Part shown: positions 52,720-63,300 of the stretch, piece after piece
Numbering within the stretch: position 1 is the stretch's first letter
Layout of the letters: each line of letters opens with the position of its first letter
Assembly: GCF_030440535.1 (NCBI RefSeq)
Contig: NZ_CP047117.1
Location: 682,001-746,000 of the forward strand
Source: Corynebacterium capitovis DSM 44611
Lineage (GTDB): Bacteria > Actinomycetota > Actinomycetes > Mycobacteriales > Mycobacteriaceae
Direction of reading: 5' to 3'
DNA length: 64,000 nt
Translations under genes and position numbers: made by a program
Notes under the pieces: model-generated
Told to the model about the DNA's origin: nothing
What the model saw: only the letters and a program-made list of their open reading frames with translations
The model's database searches: none

Positions 52720-53816
52720 TGAAGGTCACCGTCTACACCGACGGCGGCTCGCGTGGTAACCCCGGGGTCGCGGGTTCGGGCTCCGTTATCTACGGACCCC
52801 AGGGCGAAACCCTCGCCGAGATCGCCTACGTCGTGGGGCGAAAGTCCTCGAACAACGTCGCCGAGTACACCGGCTTGCTCAAAGGCCTCGAGGCGGCTGC
52901 AGAGGCGGGAGCGACCTCCGTCGAGGTCTACATGGACTCCAAGCTCGTCGTTGAGCAGATGTCGGGGCGGTGGAAAATCAAGCACCCCGACATGCAAGCC
53001 CTCGCCCGCCAAGCCCGCGACCTCGCAGCCCGCTTCTCGACGGTCACCTACACCTGGGTCCCCCGAGCCAAAAACAAAAAGGCCGACGAGCTGTCCAACG
53101 TGGCGATGGACGCCGCCGCACGCGGTCACGCGCCCGGCGTAGTGGGAGCCCAAGCCCACGTGGTAGCCAGCCCGCGCCACTGGGCCGAACACGATGGCCC
53201 GCTGACGCGCTTCATCCTGCTCCGGCACGGCCAGACCGAGCATTCAGCGGGGCGGAAGTACAGCGGGGCCTCCTCCGACCCGCAGCTCACCGACGACGGC
53301 TCCGCCCAGGCCGCTCGCGCCGCCGCGGCCATTACCGCGCTCGGCGAGGTCGACGTCATCCTCACCTCGCCGCTGTCCAGAGCCCGCGCCACGGCGCGGA
53401 TCTGCGCGGACACGCTGGGGGCCGACGTCGTAGAAGACGAGGGCTTCCGCGAGGTCGACTTTGGCGCCTTTGAGGGGCTGACCCGTGACGAGGCGCGCGG
53501 TGCTTTTCCGGAGGAGTTCGCTGCCTGGCAGGCGTCGACAAGCGTGGCCCCGCCAAGCGGCGAATCCCTCGCCCAGCTGCACCGCCGCGTGGCGAGGGCC
53601 CGGCTTAAGGCGCAGAAGCGCTTCGAGGGCAAGACGGTGCTGGTTGTCACGCATATGGCGCCGATTAAGTCGATGATCCGCCAGGGGCTGGGCGCCGGCG
53701 CTGAAGCGTTCAACCACATCTTCCTGGACCTCGCGTCAATAAGCGTCGTCGAGTTCTACGGTGACTTCGGCGTCGTGCGCTGCGTCAACGACACCTCCCA
53801 CCACCAGAGGGTGTAA
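52719..53816 (+). CDS. Bifunctional RNase HI / histidine phosphatase (CobC-like)
   Basis: This 365-residue fusion has an N-terminal RNase HI domain (about 1-135: YTDGGSRGNPGVAGSGSVIY with the first Asp, GLLKGLEAA with Glu, YMDSKLVVEQMSG with Asp, VPRAKNKKADELSN with Asp). The C-terminal histidine phosphatase (about 165-365) has ILLRHGQTEHSAGRKYSG, then LSRARATARI and VTHMAPIKS. In mycobacteria the same fusion (Rv2228c) has RNase H and alpha-ribazole phosphatase activity. The start codon is GTG. The stop codon TAA is embedded in the -10 box of rnpB. Confidence 0.92.
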   Translation: MKVTVYTDGGSRGNPGVAGSGSVIYGPQGETLAEIAYVVGRKSSNNVAEYTGLLKGLEAAAEAGATSVEVYMDSKLVVEQMSGRWKIKHPDMQALARQARDLAARFSTVTYTWVPRAKNKKADELSNVAMDAAARGHAPGVVGAQAHVVASPRHWAEHDGPLTRFILLRHGQTEHSAGRKYSGASSDPQLTDDGSAQAARAAAAITALGEVDVILTSPLSRARATARICADTLGADVVEDEGFREVDFGAFEGLTRDEARGAFPEEFAAWQASTSVAPPSGESLAQLHRRVARARLKAQKRFEGKTVLVVTHMAPIKSMIRQGLGAGAEAFNHIFLDLASISVVEFYGDFGVVRCVNDTSHHQRV

Positions 53817-53827
53817 ACTCTCCGGTT

Positions 53828-54232
<405 letters not shown>

Positions 54233-54337
54233 CCTCCGCTTCCCCCTCAGCTCGGACGGGTCAACGTGTGGGTGGGGGGCGAAGACTAAACCCAAGCGCC
54301 GCGCCGGCGGCGGCGAAGTCTGTCACAATGGCTGGTT

Positions 54338-55726
54338 ATGAAGCTCTACGCAGCCCCGCTGGATTTCCGCAACATCGCCCGGGAGTTCAAAGTCCCCACG
54401 GACTTTGCTCCGGAGGTGCACGCGGAGGCGGCGTCGCTTAGTGATCGGCACGCGGGGCAGCGCCGCGACGCGCGGGATATCCCGTTTGTGACGATCGACC
54501 CGGTGGGTTCCAAGGATCTGGACCAGGCCGTGTACATAGAGAAGGCAGGGGAGGGTTTCCGGGTCCAGTACGCCATCGCGGACGTCGCGGCCTTCGTGGA
54601 GCCGGAGTCGCTGACGGGCAGGGAATCCCTGGAGCGTGGCCAGACCATTTACCTTCCCGACGAGCCCGCGCGCCTCCACCCCCCGGAGCTGAGCGAGGGA
54701 AACGCCTCCCTGCTTGAGGGCGTGGACCGGCCCGCAGCGCTGTGGACCTTCGAGCTCGACGGGCGGGGCGAGGTGCGCCGGGCCAACGTCGAGAGAGCGC
54801 TGGTTCACAGCGTGGCACGGTTAGACTACGACGGGGTTCAGGCCGACGCCGACCGCGGCACCCTACACCCGTCCATTGAGCACCTGCCTGAGGTGGGCAA
54901 GCTGCGACAGGCGAGCTCGCTGCGGAGGAAGGCAATTAACCTGCGCGTTCCCTCCGTGCGGGTGGTGGAAAACGAGGAGGGCCACTTTGAGCTAGTCATT
55001 GAGCCGCGCCACCCCGTGATGGACTACAACTCGGAGATCTCGCTGCTTACGGGAATGGTCGCGGGTCAGATGATGGTGGACGCCGGAGTGGGGTTCCTGC
55101 GCACGCTGGGGCCCGCACCGGCAGATGCCGAGGCGGCGTTTCGCCGGGAGATGCACCACCTGGGGTTCGACGTGGGCGAGATCGGTGAGTTCCTCGCAGC
55201 CGTCAACGCCGACACTCCGCGGGGTATGGCCGTCATGCGGGAGGCCCAGAAACTGCTGCGGGGGGCGGGGTACGTGAACCTGGGGGAGAAAGGACCGGAC
55301 GTCCACGCCGGGATCGGGGGGTACTATAGCCACGTCACAGCTCCTTTACGACGTCTCATCGACCGCTACGCCACAGAAGTGTGCATCGCTATCTGCGCTG
55401 GGACGCCCGTGCCCGAGTGGGTAAGCCGCGACGCAAACCGGGTGGTGAAGGCGATGGGGAGGACCTCCCAGCTGGCCAGCACCGTCGACAGGGCGTGCCT
55501 TAACCTGACCGAGGCGACGGTGCTTCACCCCTGGCTGGGACATAACTTTGAGTCGATCGTGTTGCAGTCGAACGAGCAGCGCAACGAGGCTCGAATCTTC
55601 GTGACGGACCCGCCCGTGTTGGCCGAGTGCCTCGGCGGGCCTGAGGAGGGGAGGGAAACGGCCGTCTCCTTGATCCGCGCGGACGCACAGAAGCGCGAGG
55701 TGGCGTTCGCCTGGCCGGCGGATTAG
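54338..55726 (+). CDS. RNB-domain 3'-5' exoribonuclease (RNase II/R family, short)
   Basis: This 462-residue protein has the RNB catalytic centre FVTIDPVGSKDLDQAVYIEK (metal-binding Asps) near residues 50-70, then YAIADVAAFV, YLPDEPARLHPPELSEG, and YYSHVTAPLRRLIDRYATEV near 335. The S1 and cold-shock RNA-binding domains of RNase II/R are not recognisable, so this is the minimal actinobacterial type. CACAAT lies 8 nt before the ATG. The TAG stop shares TTAG (55723-55726) with the convergent galactokinase-like gene. Confidence 0.9.
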   Translation: MKLYAAPLDFRNIAREFKVPTDFAPEVHAEAASLSDRHAGQRRDARDIPFVTIDPVGSKDLDQAVYIEKAGEGFRVQYAIADVAAFVEPESLTGRESLERGQTIYLPDEPARLHPPELSEGNASLLEGVDRPAALWTFELDGRGEVRRANVERALVHSVARLDYDGVQADADRGTLHPSIEHLPEVGKLRQASSLRRKAINLRVPSVRVVENEEGHFELVIEPRHPVMDYNSEISLLTGMVAGQMMVDAGVGFLRTLGPAPADAEAAFRREMHHLGFDVGEIGEFLAAVNADTPRGMAVMREAQKLLRGAGYVNLGEKGPDVHAGIGGYYSHVTAPLRRLIDRYATEVCIAICAGTPVPEWVSRDANRVVKAMGRTSQLASTVDRACLNLTEATVLHPWLGHNFESIVLQSNEQRNEARIFVTDPPVLAECLGGPEEGRETAVSLIRADAQKREVAFAWPAD

Positions 55727-56925
55727 TTCTCCAGGTGGGACGGCTCTCCGGTGCGGACCTCGAAAACGTCGTAATCCGCTGCGGCAGAGGCGGCGAATTC
55801 GGCGGCGCGCAGGTGCGGAACGAACGCGATGACGGCCGAGGAAATGCCGGCGGCCGCGGGGCGCGCGGAGATGGCGCCGCGCCCGAGCAGGTCCGCAACG
55901 AGGGAGTCGGGGGTGTCGAGGTCGTGGTGCTCCGAGGGGGAGTTGAGCAGGGTGAACAGCTCGTGGTCCCGGCGGGTGCGCAGGGCCTTGGCGGTGGCGA
56001 GGGAGCGCAGCGTCTCGGTTTCGCAGTAGCGGACCCAGCGGCGCGCGACCTCGGGGGCGGGGGCGCTGGTGTCGCCAGACTGGCGGCGGGCGGCGACCCA
56101 TTCCGCGACGCGGTCGGCAGCGTGGGGCAGCTGGCGGAGTGAGTCGACACCGAAGTTGGTGCACGCGGCGTCGATAAACGCGCGGTGCGCGGCGATGAGT
56201 TCGAATTGCTCGTCGTAGGGCTCGCCGAGCCGGGCGGTGACGGCGAAGATCCGGACGCCCATGCGCGAGGGGTGCGGAGCCTGGGTGAGAGAGCCGTCTG
56301 CGTAGTCGACGACGGAAATGGTCTCGCCCACGCCGCGGAGCGCGGCCGTGTGGCGGGCCCGCACGACGGGCAGGGTGGAGTGGAGGTCGACGTTTACGGA
56401 GCACGCCTCCGCCAGGCGGGCGCGGAGGGGAGCCTCATCATCCTCGCGCCCGAGGCCCAGGACTAGAGCCAGCGCGAGGGCTGCGTCCCACGCGTAAAGG
56501 GCGCCCAAGCCTGTGCCCACGGTGATATCGGACGCCGCCGTGATATCCACACCGGTGGCGGAGCGGGCAACGAGCTGGCGGGTGGTGAGAGTGTGGATAA
56601 GACCGAGTGTGCGGCGGGTGAGGCGACCGGTCACGGAGTCGTCGGCACGTGCAGCCAAAGAGGACTCGTCGGAGAGGTTGAACCCGGCGGGGCCGGAGGC
56701 ATTGATGCGGATGACGTCGTCGGAGCGGGGGGAGACCGCAACCGCAACGCGGAGCGAGTGGAGGCCGACGAGAGTGACGCCCCCGAAATGGTCGACATTT
56801 TCTCCGATTAAGACCCATGTGCCCGGCGCGGAAGCCAGGGCAGCTGGCTCACCGCCGGTGATCTCGCTGTGCTGCTTCGCCGCGCGCTGGGCGGGAGGTA
56901 TGGGATCGGGTGTCCAGAGGGCCAT
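55723..56925 (-). CDS. Galactokinase-like GHMP family protein with degenerate motifs
   Basis: This 400-residue protein has overall GalK length and fold order. Motif 1 is WVLIGENVDHFGG (GalK: LIGEHTDYNGG). Where active GHMP kinases have the ATP loop GLSSSAA, this protein reads GTGLGALYAW, and the third motif (GAGFGG) reads AAAGISSA. Loss of both glycine/serine-rich motifs argues against normal sugar phosphorylation. Annotation as galactokinase would be by overall similarity only. ATG 56925 is used (AAAGGA lies about 13 nt upstream). No gal operon genes are adjacent. Confidence 0.78.
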   Translation of the reverse strand: MALWTPDPIPPAQRAAKQHSEITGGEPAALASAPGTWVLIGENVDHFGGVTLVGLHSLRVAVAVSPRSDDVIRINASGPAGFNLSDESSLAARADDSVTGRLTRRTLGLIHTLTTRQLVARSATGVDITAASDITVGTGLGALYAWDAALALALVLGLGREDDEAPLRARLAEACSVNVDLHSTLPVVRARHTAALRGVGETISVVDYADGSLTQAPHPSRMGVRIFAVTARLGEPYDEQFELIAAHRAFIDAACTNFGVDSLRQLPHAADRVAEWVAARRQSGDTSAPAPEVARRWVRYCETETLRSLATAKALRTRRDHELFTLLNSPSEHHDLDTPDSLVADLLGRGAISARPAAAGISSAVIAFVPHLRAAEFAASAAADYDVFEVRTGEPSHLEN

Positions 56926-57035
56926 CGCCCGCCACGTCCTTTCACCTGAGATGAGGAACTGTGAAGTCCCCAGACTAGCAACCCTGCGACTAGGGTGGGG
57001 CCGGCATCTCATAGCAGCGAGCCAGGGAGGAACCC

Positions 57036-57242
57036 ATGTCTGAGGAGCAGTTCTACTTCAACCCGGCGACCGGCGAGGTCACCGAGGGCAGAGAATCGGC
57101 ATGGACCGACCGGATGGGCCCGTACGCCACGCGCGAGGAAGCCGAACACGCGCTCGCGACGGCCGCGCAGCGCAACCAGCGCGCCGACGCGGCCGAGGAG
57201 GCAGACGAGGAGTGGGGCAAGCCCGCATCATGGGAAAAGTAA
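57036..57242 (+). CDS. Small SPOR-like conserved protein
   Basis: This 68-residue acidic protein has FYFNPATGEVTEGRES and DRMGPYATREEAEHALATAA, the pattern of a short actinobacterial SPOR-like family found in single copy. It ends WGKPASWEK. GGGAGG precedes the ATG by 6-7 nt. Function is unknown. It converges with the CYTH-CHAD gene 3 nt past its stop. Confidence 0.82.
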   Translation: MSEEQFYFNPATGEVTEGRESAWTDRMGPYATREEAEHALATAAQRNQRADAAEEADEEWGKPASWEK

Positions 57243-57245
57243 GGC

Positions 57246-58856
57246 CTATTTGACCTTCTTGAACGCCGCGGCGACCTCTGCAACTGCCGCCTCGTAACCC
57301 TTGAGCGCCTCGGCTCCCCGGTCGAGTTCGCGCTGGTAGAGCATCCCGTAGGCGAAGGTGTCCTCGCCGTTGTCGCGGGCGCGGCTGGCGATGCCCTCGA
57401 TGCGATCGCGCGAGGTCACGGCGTCCTGGAAGTCGCCGAGGAGCGACTGTAGCGCCTTGCACGCCTTCGCCAGTTTGCCCGACTTTAGCCCGGCGCCCTC
57501 GGCGGCCACGGCGGCGTAGCGCAGCTTCTTCGCGGCCTTGCGCACGTCGTGGACATAGTTTTCGCGCTCGTGGAGATCGAGCTGGGTGTCGCGGTAGTGC
57601 TCCAAGACCTTGGCGTGGCGCTTCTTCAGCTTCTTGTACCCCCCGGCGAGGTGCTCGACGAGGATCTCGCGGGAGTCGGAGTCCTCCTCGCTGGATTTGT
57701 CGCCCTCAGCACCCTCAGCGCCCTCAGCGCCCGCTTCGGCGATGGGCGGGTTAGCCAACAGGGTGTCGATGTCGTCGAGCAGCGTGAGGAAGCGGTCGGA
57801 ATCCAGCATCTCGACGATGAGGTCGTGCGCCTGCTTGTACTCGGCGCGCATGTCGTTTTTGATGTGGGCGGCCGCGGTGTCATCGATAAGACCGCTCTCG
57901 TCGCTGTCAAACAGGGCGTGGAACCGCTCTTCGACGACCTCCGCGTCGCGGGCGGTGCCGAGCACCGCGGCGGTCTCCTTCAACTCAGCTTCGAGGTGGC
58001 CGAGCTGGTCGCCCTCGAGGATCCCCTCGAAGGTCTCCAGCAGTGAGCGCATTTCGCGCGTGGACACGCGCAGCTGGTGCACGGAGTCCCACTCGTCGGC
58101 GCGCACCCGCGGCTCCCAGCTCACGATCGCGTCGCGGTGCGAACGCAATGCCTTGACGACGGCCCCCGCCGGCGTTTCCGGGTCCAGCTTCTCGCCGCGC
58201 AGGTGCGGCGGCAGAGGCGCGGAGTTGACGGAGCTGCCCAGGGCGGTGGCGAGCTTGGACGGGGAGTCGGACTTCCGCGCTCCGGAGGCGATGAAGAACT
58301 GCGTGGCCTGGGTCAACAGGGCTGAACCCTCCTCGGTGCCAGCCGTAAAGGCGGTAAGCTCCAGCTCCCACTCGCGCCACGTGGTGCGCTGCCCCCCGGG
58401 CAGAAGGGACCAGGCGGTGACGTGGTCGTCACAGAACTCCGCGACAGCCTCGTCGGCTGCGGAAGCCAGTGTCGTCTCGACGCGCCGGTTGTCCACCTGC
58501 GCAATCGGGGTGAGCGGGGCGGTGCGGACGATGGCGCGAACCGAAGACAGCAGCTCGTCGGGGATGACAGACGGGTCTTCTAGCGGGGCGCGCAGCTCAC
58601 GACGGCCCTGGCCGCCGGCCGGCAGTTTCAGGTGCCACCCGTCGTCGGAGCCCCCGGTACGGCGCCGCAGTGTGATCTTCGCGCGGGTCAGGCGCAGGTC
58701 TTCTGTGTCGTAATAGATCGCGGAGAGGTTGTGCTCGGTGCTGGAGGCAATGCTTTCCACTCCGGGCAGGCGGGTGAGGTCGGGCACGGCCGTCGCATCG
58801 TCGACGGCGAGCTTGACCTCCACCTCCAGGAAGTTTTCGAGTGCGCTGTTCGCCAT
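57246..58856 (-). CDS. CYTH and CHAD domain protein
   Basis: This 536-residue protein has an N-terminal CYTH (triphosphate tunnel) domain with EVEVKL (ExExK) at residues 11-16, YYDTEDLRLTRAKITLRRR and WHLKLPAG. A C-terminal CHAD domain (about 225-530) has SVHQLRVSTREMRSLLETF and YVHDVRKAAKKLRYAA, His-rich helices that bind polyphosphate. Its substrate may be inorganic triphosphate or polyphosphate. An acidic insert with AEGAEGAEG repeats lies near 385-400. AAAGGGTGA precedes the ATG. It is divergent from glnA2 over 115 nt. Confidence 0.9.
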   Translation of the reverse strand: MANSALENFLEVEVKLAVDDATAVPDLTRLPGVESIASSTEHNLSAIYYDTEDLRLTRAKITLRRRTGGSDDGWHLKLPAGGQGRRELRAPLEDPSVIPDELLSSVRAIVRTAPLTPIAQVDNRRVETTLASAADEAVAEFCDDHVTAWSLLPGGQRTTWREWELELTAFTAGTEEGSALLTQATQFFIASGARKSDSPSKLATALGSSVNSAPLPPHLRGEKLDPETPAGAVVKALRSHRDAIVSWEPRVRADEWDSVHQLRVSTREMRSLLETFEGILEGDQLGHLEAELKETAAVLGTARDAEVVEERFHALFDSDESGLIDDTAAAHIKNDMRAEYKQAHDLIVEMLDSDRFLTLLDDIDTLLANPPIAEAGAEGAEGAEGDKSSEEDSDSREILVEHLAGGYKKLKKRHAKVLEHYRDTQLDLHERENYVHDVRKAAKKLRYAAVAAEGAGLKSGKLAKACKALQSLLGDFQDAVTSRDRIEGIASRARDNGEDTFAYGMLYQRELDRGAEALKGYEAAVAEVAAAFKKVK

Positions 58857-58971
58857 CTCGGGTCACCCTTTCTCGTGTCACGCGGGACATCGGGCAGTTT
58901 CTGGGGGGAATGTCGTGCCCGCCACTTTACCTGGCCGTCCGTGTCTCCCACGGTGACTAGAGTGGGTGCTC

Positions 58972-60306
58972 ATGACTAGCCAGCAGGAAAACGTCCTCCG
59001 CAAGGTCGACGAGCAGGACATCGGCTTCATCCGGCTCTGGTTCACGGACATTTTCGGTTCGCTGAAGACGATCATGATGTCCCCCGCGGAGCTGGAGGCC
59101 GCCTTCGACGAGGGGGTGGGTTTCGACGGCTCCTCAATCGAGGGGTTTTCGCGCGTGTCCGAGTCGGACACCCTCCTGCGACCCGACCCCTCGACGTACC
59201 AAGCCCTGCCTTTCGACGAGCGCGACCGGCTGCAGACGGCCCGGATGTTCTGCGACATCACGATGCCCGACGGCGAACCCCTCTACGCTGATCCGCGCCA
59301 CATCCTGCGGCGCCAGCTCGCCGCCGCGCGCAACATGGGCTTCGAGCCCATGGCCAGCCCGGAGATCGAGTTTTACCTCACCTCCTCCGGGGTGCCGGGT
59401 GAGGAACCGCGCCCGGCGGACAAGGGTGGGTATTTCGATCAGGCGAAGCGGAATGAGGCGCCGCGGTTTCGTCGGCAAGCGATCTCTGCGTTGGAGTACA
59501 TGGGGATTGTCACCGAGTTCTCGCACCACGAGGCGAGCCCCGGGCAGCAGGAGATTGATCTGCGGCACACGGGCGCGCTGACGATGGCGGACAACATCGT
59601 GACCTTCAAGTACATCGTGAAAACGATCGCCGAGGCCTCGGGTGTGCACGCGACGTTTATGCCCAAGCCTTTCGCTCACCTGGACGGCTCCGCGCTGCAC
59701 ACCCACTTCTCGCTGTTCGAGGGGGAGACGAACGCGTTCCACGACCCCGACGACGAGATCTCGCTGTCCGCGACGGGGCGGAAGTTCATCGCGGGGATTA
59801 TCGAGCACGCAAACGAGATTTCCGCGGTGACGAACCAGTGGGTCAACTCCTACAAGCGCCTCCAGTTCGGATCTGAGGCGCCGACGGCGGCCACGTGGGG
59901 CATTTCCAACCGCTCCGCGCTGGTGCGGGTGCCCACCTACCGCCTGCACAAGGCAGAATCGCGCCGGGTGGAGGTCCGCTCCCTCGACTCCGCGTGCAAC
60001 CCCTACCTCGCCTTCGCGGTGGTGCTCGCCGCGGGCCTGAAGGGGATTTCCGAGGGCTATGAGCTGGACGAACCCGCACGCGACGACGTGTGGTCCCTGA
60101 CCCGGCGGGAGCGCCGCGCGATGGGGTACCGGGACCTGCCGACATCGCTGGATCAGGCGTTGCGTCACCTCGAAAAGTCCGAGTTCATGGCCGAGGTCCT
60201 CGGCGAGCAGGTCTTCGATTTCTACCTGCGCTCCAAGTGGGAAGAGTGGCAGGACTACACCTCTCAGGTCACACCCTGGGAGGTCGAGCACGGGCTGGAT
60301 CTCTAA
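58972..60306 (+). CDS. glnA2: Glutamine synthetase, second copy type (GlnA2)
   Basis: This 444-residue type I glutamine synthetase has VGFDGSSIEGF, EIEFYL, the HTHFSL-type ammonia/metal region (SALHTHFSLFEG), GSEAPTAATWGISNRSALVRVP and the C-terminal RRERRAMGYRDLPTSLDQAL. It is shorter than GlnA1 (about 475) and lacks the NLYDLP adenylylation tyrosine motif, so it is the GlnA2 kind of corynebacteria and mycobacteria. TAGAGT (58958-58963) is 8 nt before the ATG. glnE begins 4 nt after its stop. Confidence 0.92.
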   Translation: MTSQQENVLRKVDEQDIGFIRLWFTDIFGSLKTIMMSPAELEAAFDEGVGFDGSSIEGFSRVSESDTLLRPDPSTYQALPFDERDRLQTARMFCDITMPDGEPLYADPRHILRRQLAAARNMGFEPMASPEIEFYLTSSGVPGEEPRPADKGGYFDQAKRNEAPRFRRQAISALEYMGIVTEFSHHEASPGQQEIDLRHTGALTMADNIVTFKYIVKTIAEASGVHATFMPKPFAHLDGSALHTHFSLFEGETNAFHDPDDEISLSATGRKFIAGIIEHANEISAVTNQWVNSYKRLQFGSEAPTAATWGISNRSALVRVPTYRLHKAESRRVEVRSLDSACNPYLAFAVVLAAGLKGISEGYELDEPARDDVWSLTRRERRAMGYRDLPTSLDQALRHLEKSEFMAEVLGEQVFDFYLRSKWEEWQDYTSQVTPWEVEHGLDL

Positions 60307-60310
60307 CGCC

Positions 60311-63300
60311 ATGGCCCGCCCGCTCACTCCCAGCCCCGCGAAACTAGGCTTGACCGGCCCGCGCGCCGCTGAGGATCTCGCCCGCCTGGGTTGGGAGGAC
60401 CCGTGCGTCCTCGAGGCGCTCGCCTCCGCCGGTGACCCCAACCTGGCCGTAAACACGGGGGTGCTCCTCGCCGACGCGTTGGGCGAGGAGTACGCCTCGC
60501 TGCGCACCTCGCTTCTCGACGACAAGGTGCTGCGCACCCGATTCTTCGCCCTTCTTGGCGGTTCGGCGGCGCTGGGGGAACACCTCGCCGCGCACCCGCG
60601 GGAGTGGTCGTCGTTGGCCAGCCCCGTGCCCTCGGGTCGGGACATGATGCAGGTGATGTTGCGGGCCGCGGGCGCGCAGCCGCTTCGCGCGGCCGAGGCC
60701 GATCTGGCGGGGGCCGCGGTGTACCGCGCGGCGCCTGAGTTCGCCGATACGCACGACGCGAACGTGCGCCTGCGCGCCGCGTACCGCTCCCTGGTGATGC
60801 GTATCGCGGCGGCGGACCTGGCCGGGACGTTTGCGTCTGAGAGCCCGGCGCCCCGCCTGGGGTACCGGGCGGTGACCGAGGCCCTGAGTGACTGCGCGGA
60901 CGCGGCCCTCACCGCCGCGCTGGCCGTCGCCGTGCGCGCGGTGTTCGGCGACGAGGAGCCGGACGCGCGTCTGGCCGTCATCGCGATGGGCAAGTGCGGG
61001 GCGCGGGAGCTCAACTACATCTCGGACGTCGACGTCATTTTCGTGGCCGAGCCGGTCACCCCCCGCATCACCCGGGTGGCCAGCGAGTTCATGCGCCTGG
61101 GGAGCTCGTCTTTCTTCGACGTCGACGCGAACTTGCGGCCCGAGGGCAAGTCCGGGGCGCTGGTGCGGACCTTGGATAGTCACGTGGCCTACTACCGCAG
61201 GTGGGCCGAGACTTGGGAGTTTCAGGCGCTGCTCAAGGCCCGCCCCATGACGGGGGATATGGGCCTCGGCGCGGAGTACGTCGACACGCTGGCCCCGCTT
61301 GTATGGGAGGCCTCGCGGCGGGAGAGCTTCGTCGAAGACGTTCAGGCCATGCGCCGGCGCGTCGTGGAGAACGTGCCAGAAAACGTGCGGTGGCGCGAGC
61401 TCAAGCTGGGCAGCGGGGGCCTGCGCGACGTCGAATTTGCGGTGCAGCTGCTCCAGCTCGTGCACGGCAGGGTCGATACCGCGCTGCGCGTGCGCAATAC
61501 GGTCGACGCGCTGCAGGCACTGTCCGCGGGCGGTTACGTCGGCCGGGAGGACTCGCGCCAGCTGATCCGGGCGTATCAGTTCCTCCGCCTTCTCGAGCAC
61601 CGGCTCCAGCTACAGCGATTCAAGCGCACCCACTCGCTGCCAGATCCCGAGGACGAGCGCGGCGCCCGGTGGCTTGCCCGTGCGGCGGGCTTCACCCCGC
61701 GAGGGCGCAACTCGGCGGCGCAGGAGCTTTCGGCGACGCTGCGCCACTACCGACGCGACGTGGCCGACCTGCACGAAAAGCTCTTCTACCGGCCCCTCCT
61801 CGGGGCGGTGGCGCACATGAGCGCGGGGGCGGTTGCGCTGTCGCCGGAGGCCGTCAAGGAGCAACTCAAGGCGCTCGGATACCGGCACCCCACCCGGGCG
61901 TACGAGCATTTGAGTTTCCTCGTCGCCGGGAACACGCGCAAGGCGAAGCTGCAGGCCATCCTGCTTCCCACGCTCATGGTGTGGCTTGCGGACACCGCTG
62001 ACCCCGGGGCCGGCCTGCTGAATTACCGCAAACTCTCCGAGGCGGCCGTCGACAAGAGCTGGTTCCTCCGCATGCTGCGCGATGAGGGTACCGTCGGCCA
62101 GCGCCTCATGCACATCCTGGGCACCTCGCCTTATGCCTCGGACCTCATCATTTCGGCGCCTGACGTGGTGCAGTTACTGGGGGACGGGGTGAGGGGTCCC
62201 AAGCTTCTCGACGTCGCCCCCGACCAGGCCTACAACGCAATCATCGCGGCCACCCGCCGCTACGAGGACCCAGACCGGGCGGTCGCCGTGGCTCGTTCGT
62301 TGCGGCGCGCGGACTTAGCCCGCATCGCCGCCGCCGACCTGCTCGGGTTGATGGACGTCCCGCAGGTGTGTGAGGAGCTGACCTGGGTGTGGAAGGGCGT
62401 GCTCGAGGCCGCGCTGCGGGCCGAGGTCCGCGCGGACTTGCTGGAGCGGGGCGCCACTGATCCCGCAGCGCGCCCCCTAACGCGCACCCCAGCGCGCCCC
62501 CTAGCGCGCCTTAGCGTGATCGGAATGGGCCGACTCGGCGGGGGAGAGCTGGGGTACGGCTCGGACGCGGACGTTATGGTCGTCGCGGAACCGGACGCCG
62601 ACGCGGACGAGGCGGAGGCAATCGCGTGGGCCGTGAAGGTCATCGACGCGATGCGGCGACGTTTGTCAACGCCCTCGGGTGACCCGCCGCTCGAGGTCGA
62701 CCTGGGGCTGCGCCCGGAGGGGCGTTCGGGACCGGTGGCGCGCACCGTCGCATCCTACGAACGCTACTACCGCGAGTGGGGAGTCGTCTGGGAGAAGCAA
62801 GCCCTGTTAAGGGCAACGGGTATCGCCGGGGACGCCGAGGTCGCCGAGCGCTTTTTGCAGGCGGTTGACTCGTTGCGCTACCCGGCCGGAGGGGCCAGCA
62901 AGGATGACATCCGGGAGATCCGGCGCATCAAGGCGCGGGTGGACAACGAGCGGCTGCCGCGGAACGCGGACAAGTCCACGCACACCAAGCTGGGCCGTGG
63001 CGCGCTTGCGGACATCGAGTGGACCGTGCAGCTGATCACGATGATGCACGCCCACGATCACCCCGCCCTGCACAACACGTCGACGCTGCAGGTGCTCGAT
63101 TACCTCGAGGAAGAAGACGACGCGGCCGTGCTTTCGGCGGCCAAGGCGCGCACCCTGCGTGCGGCGTGGCTCGCCGCGACCAAAGCCCGAAACGCGCTTG
63201 TGTTGGTAACCGGGAAGCGGACCGACCAGCTGCCCGCACCGGGCCCGCAGCTAGCTCAGGTGGCGGGTTCGGCGGGGTACAGCCCGGAGGAGCAGCAGAA

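Noticed and set aside
59134-61014. Minus-strand open frame of 626 codons
   Set aside because: It covers glnA2 and the start of glnE on the opposite strand and shows no protein family motif.
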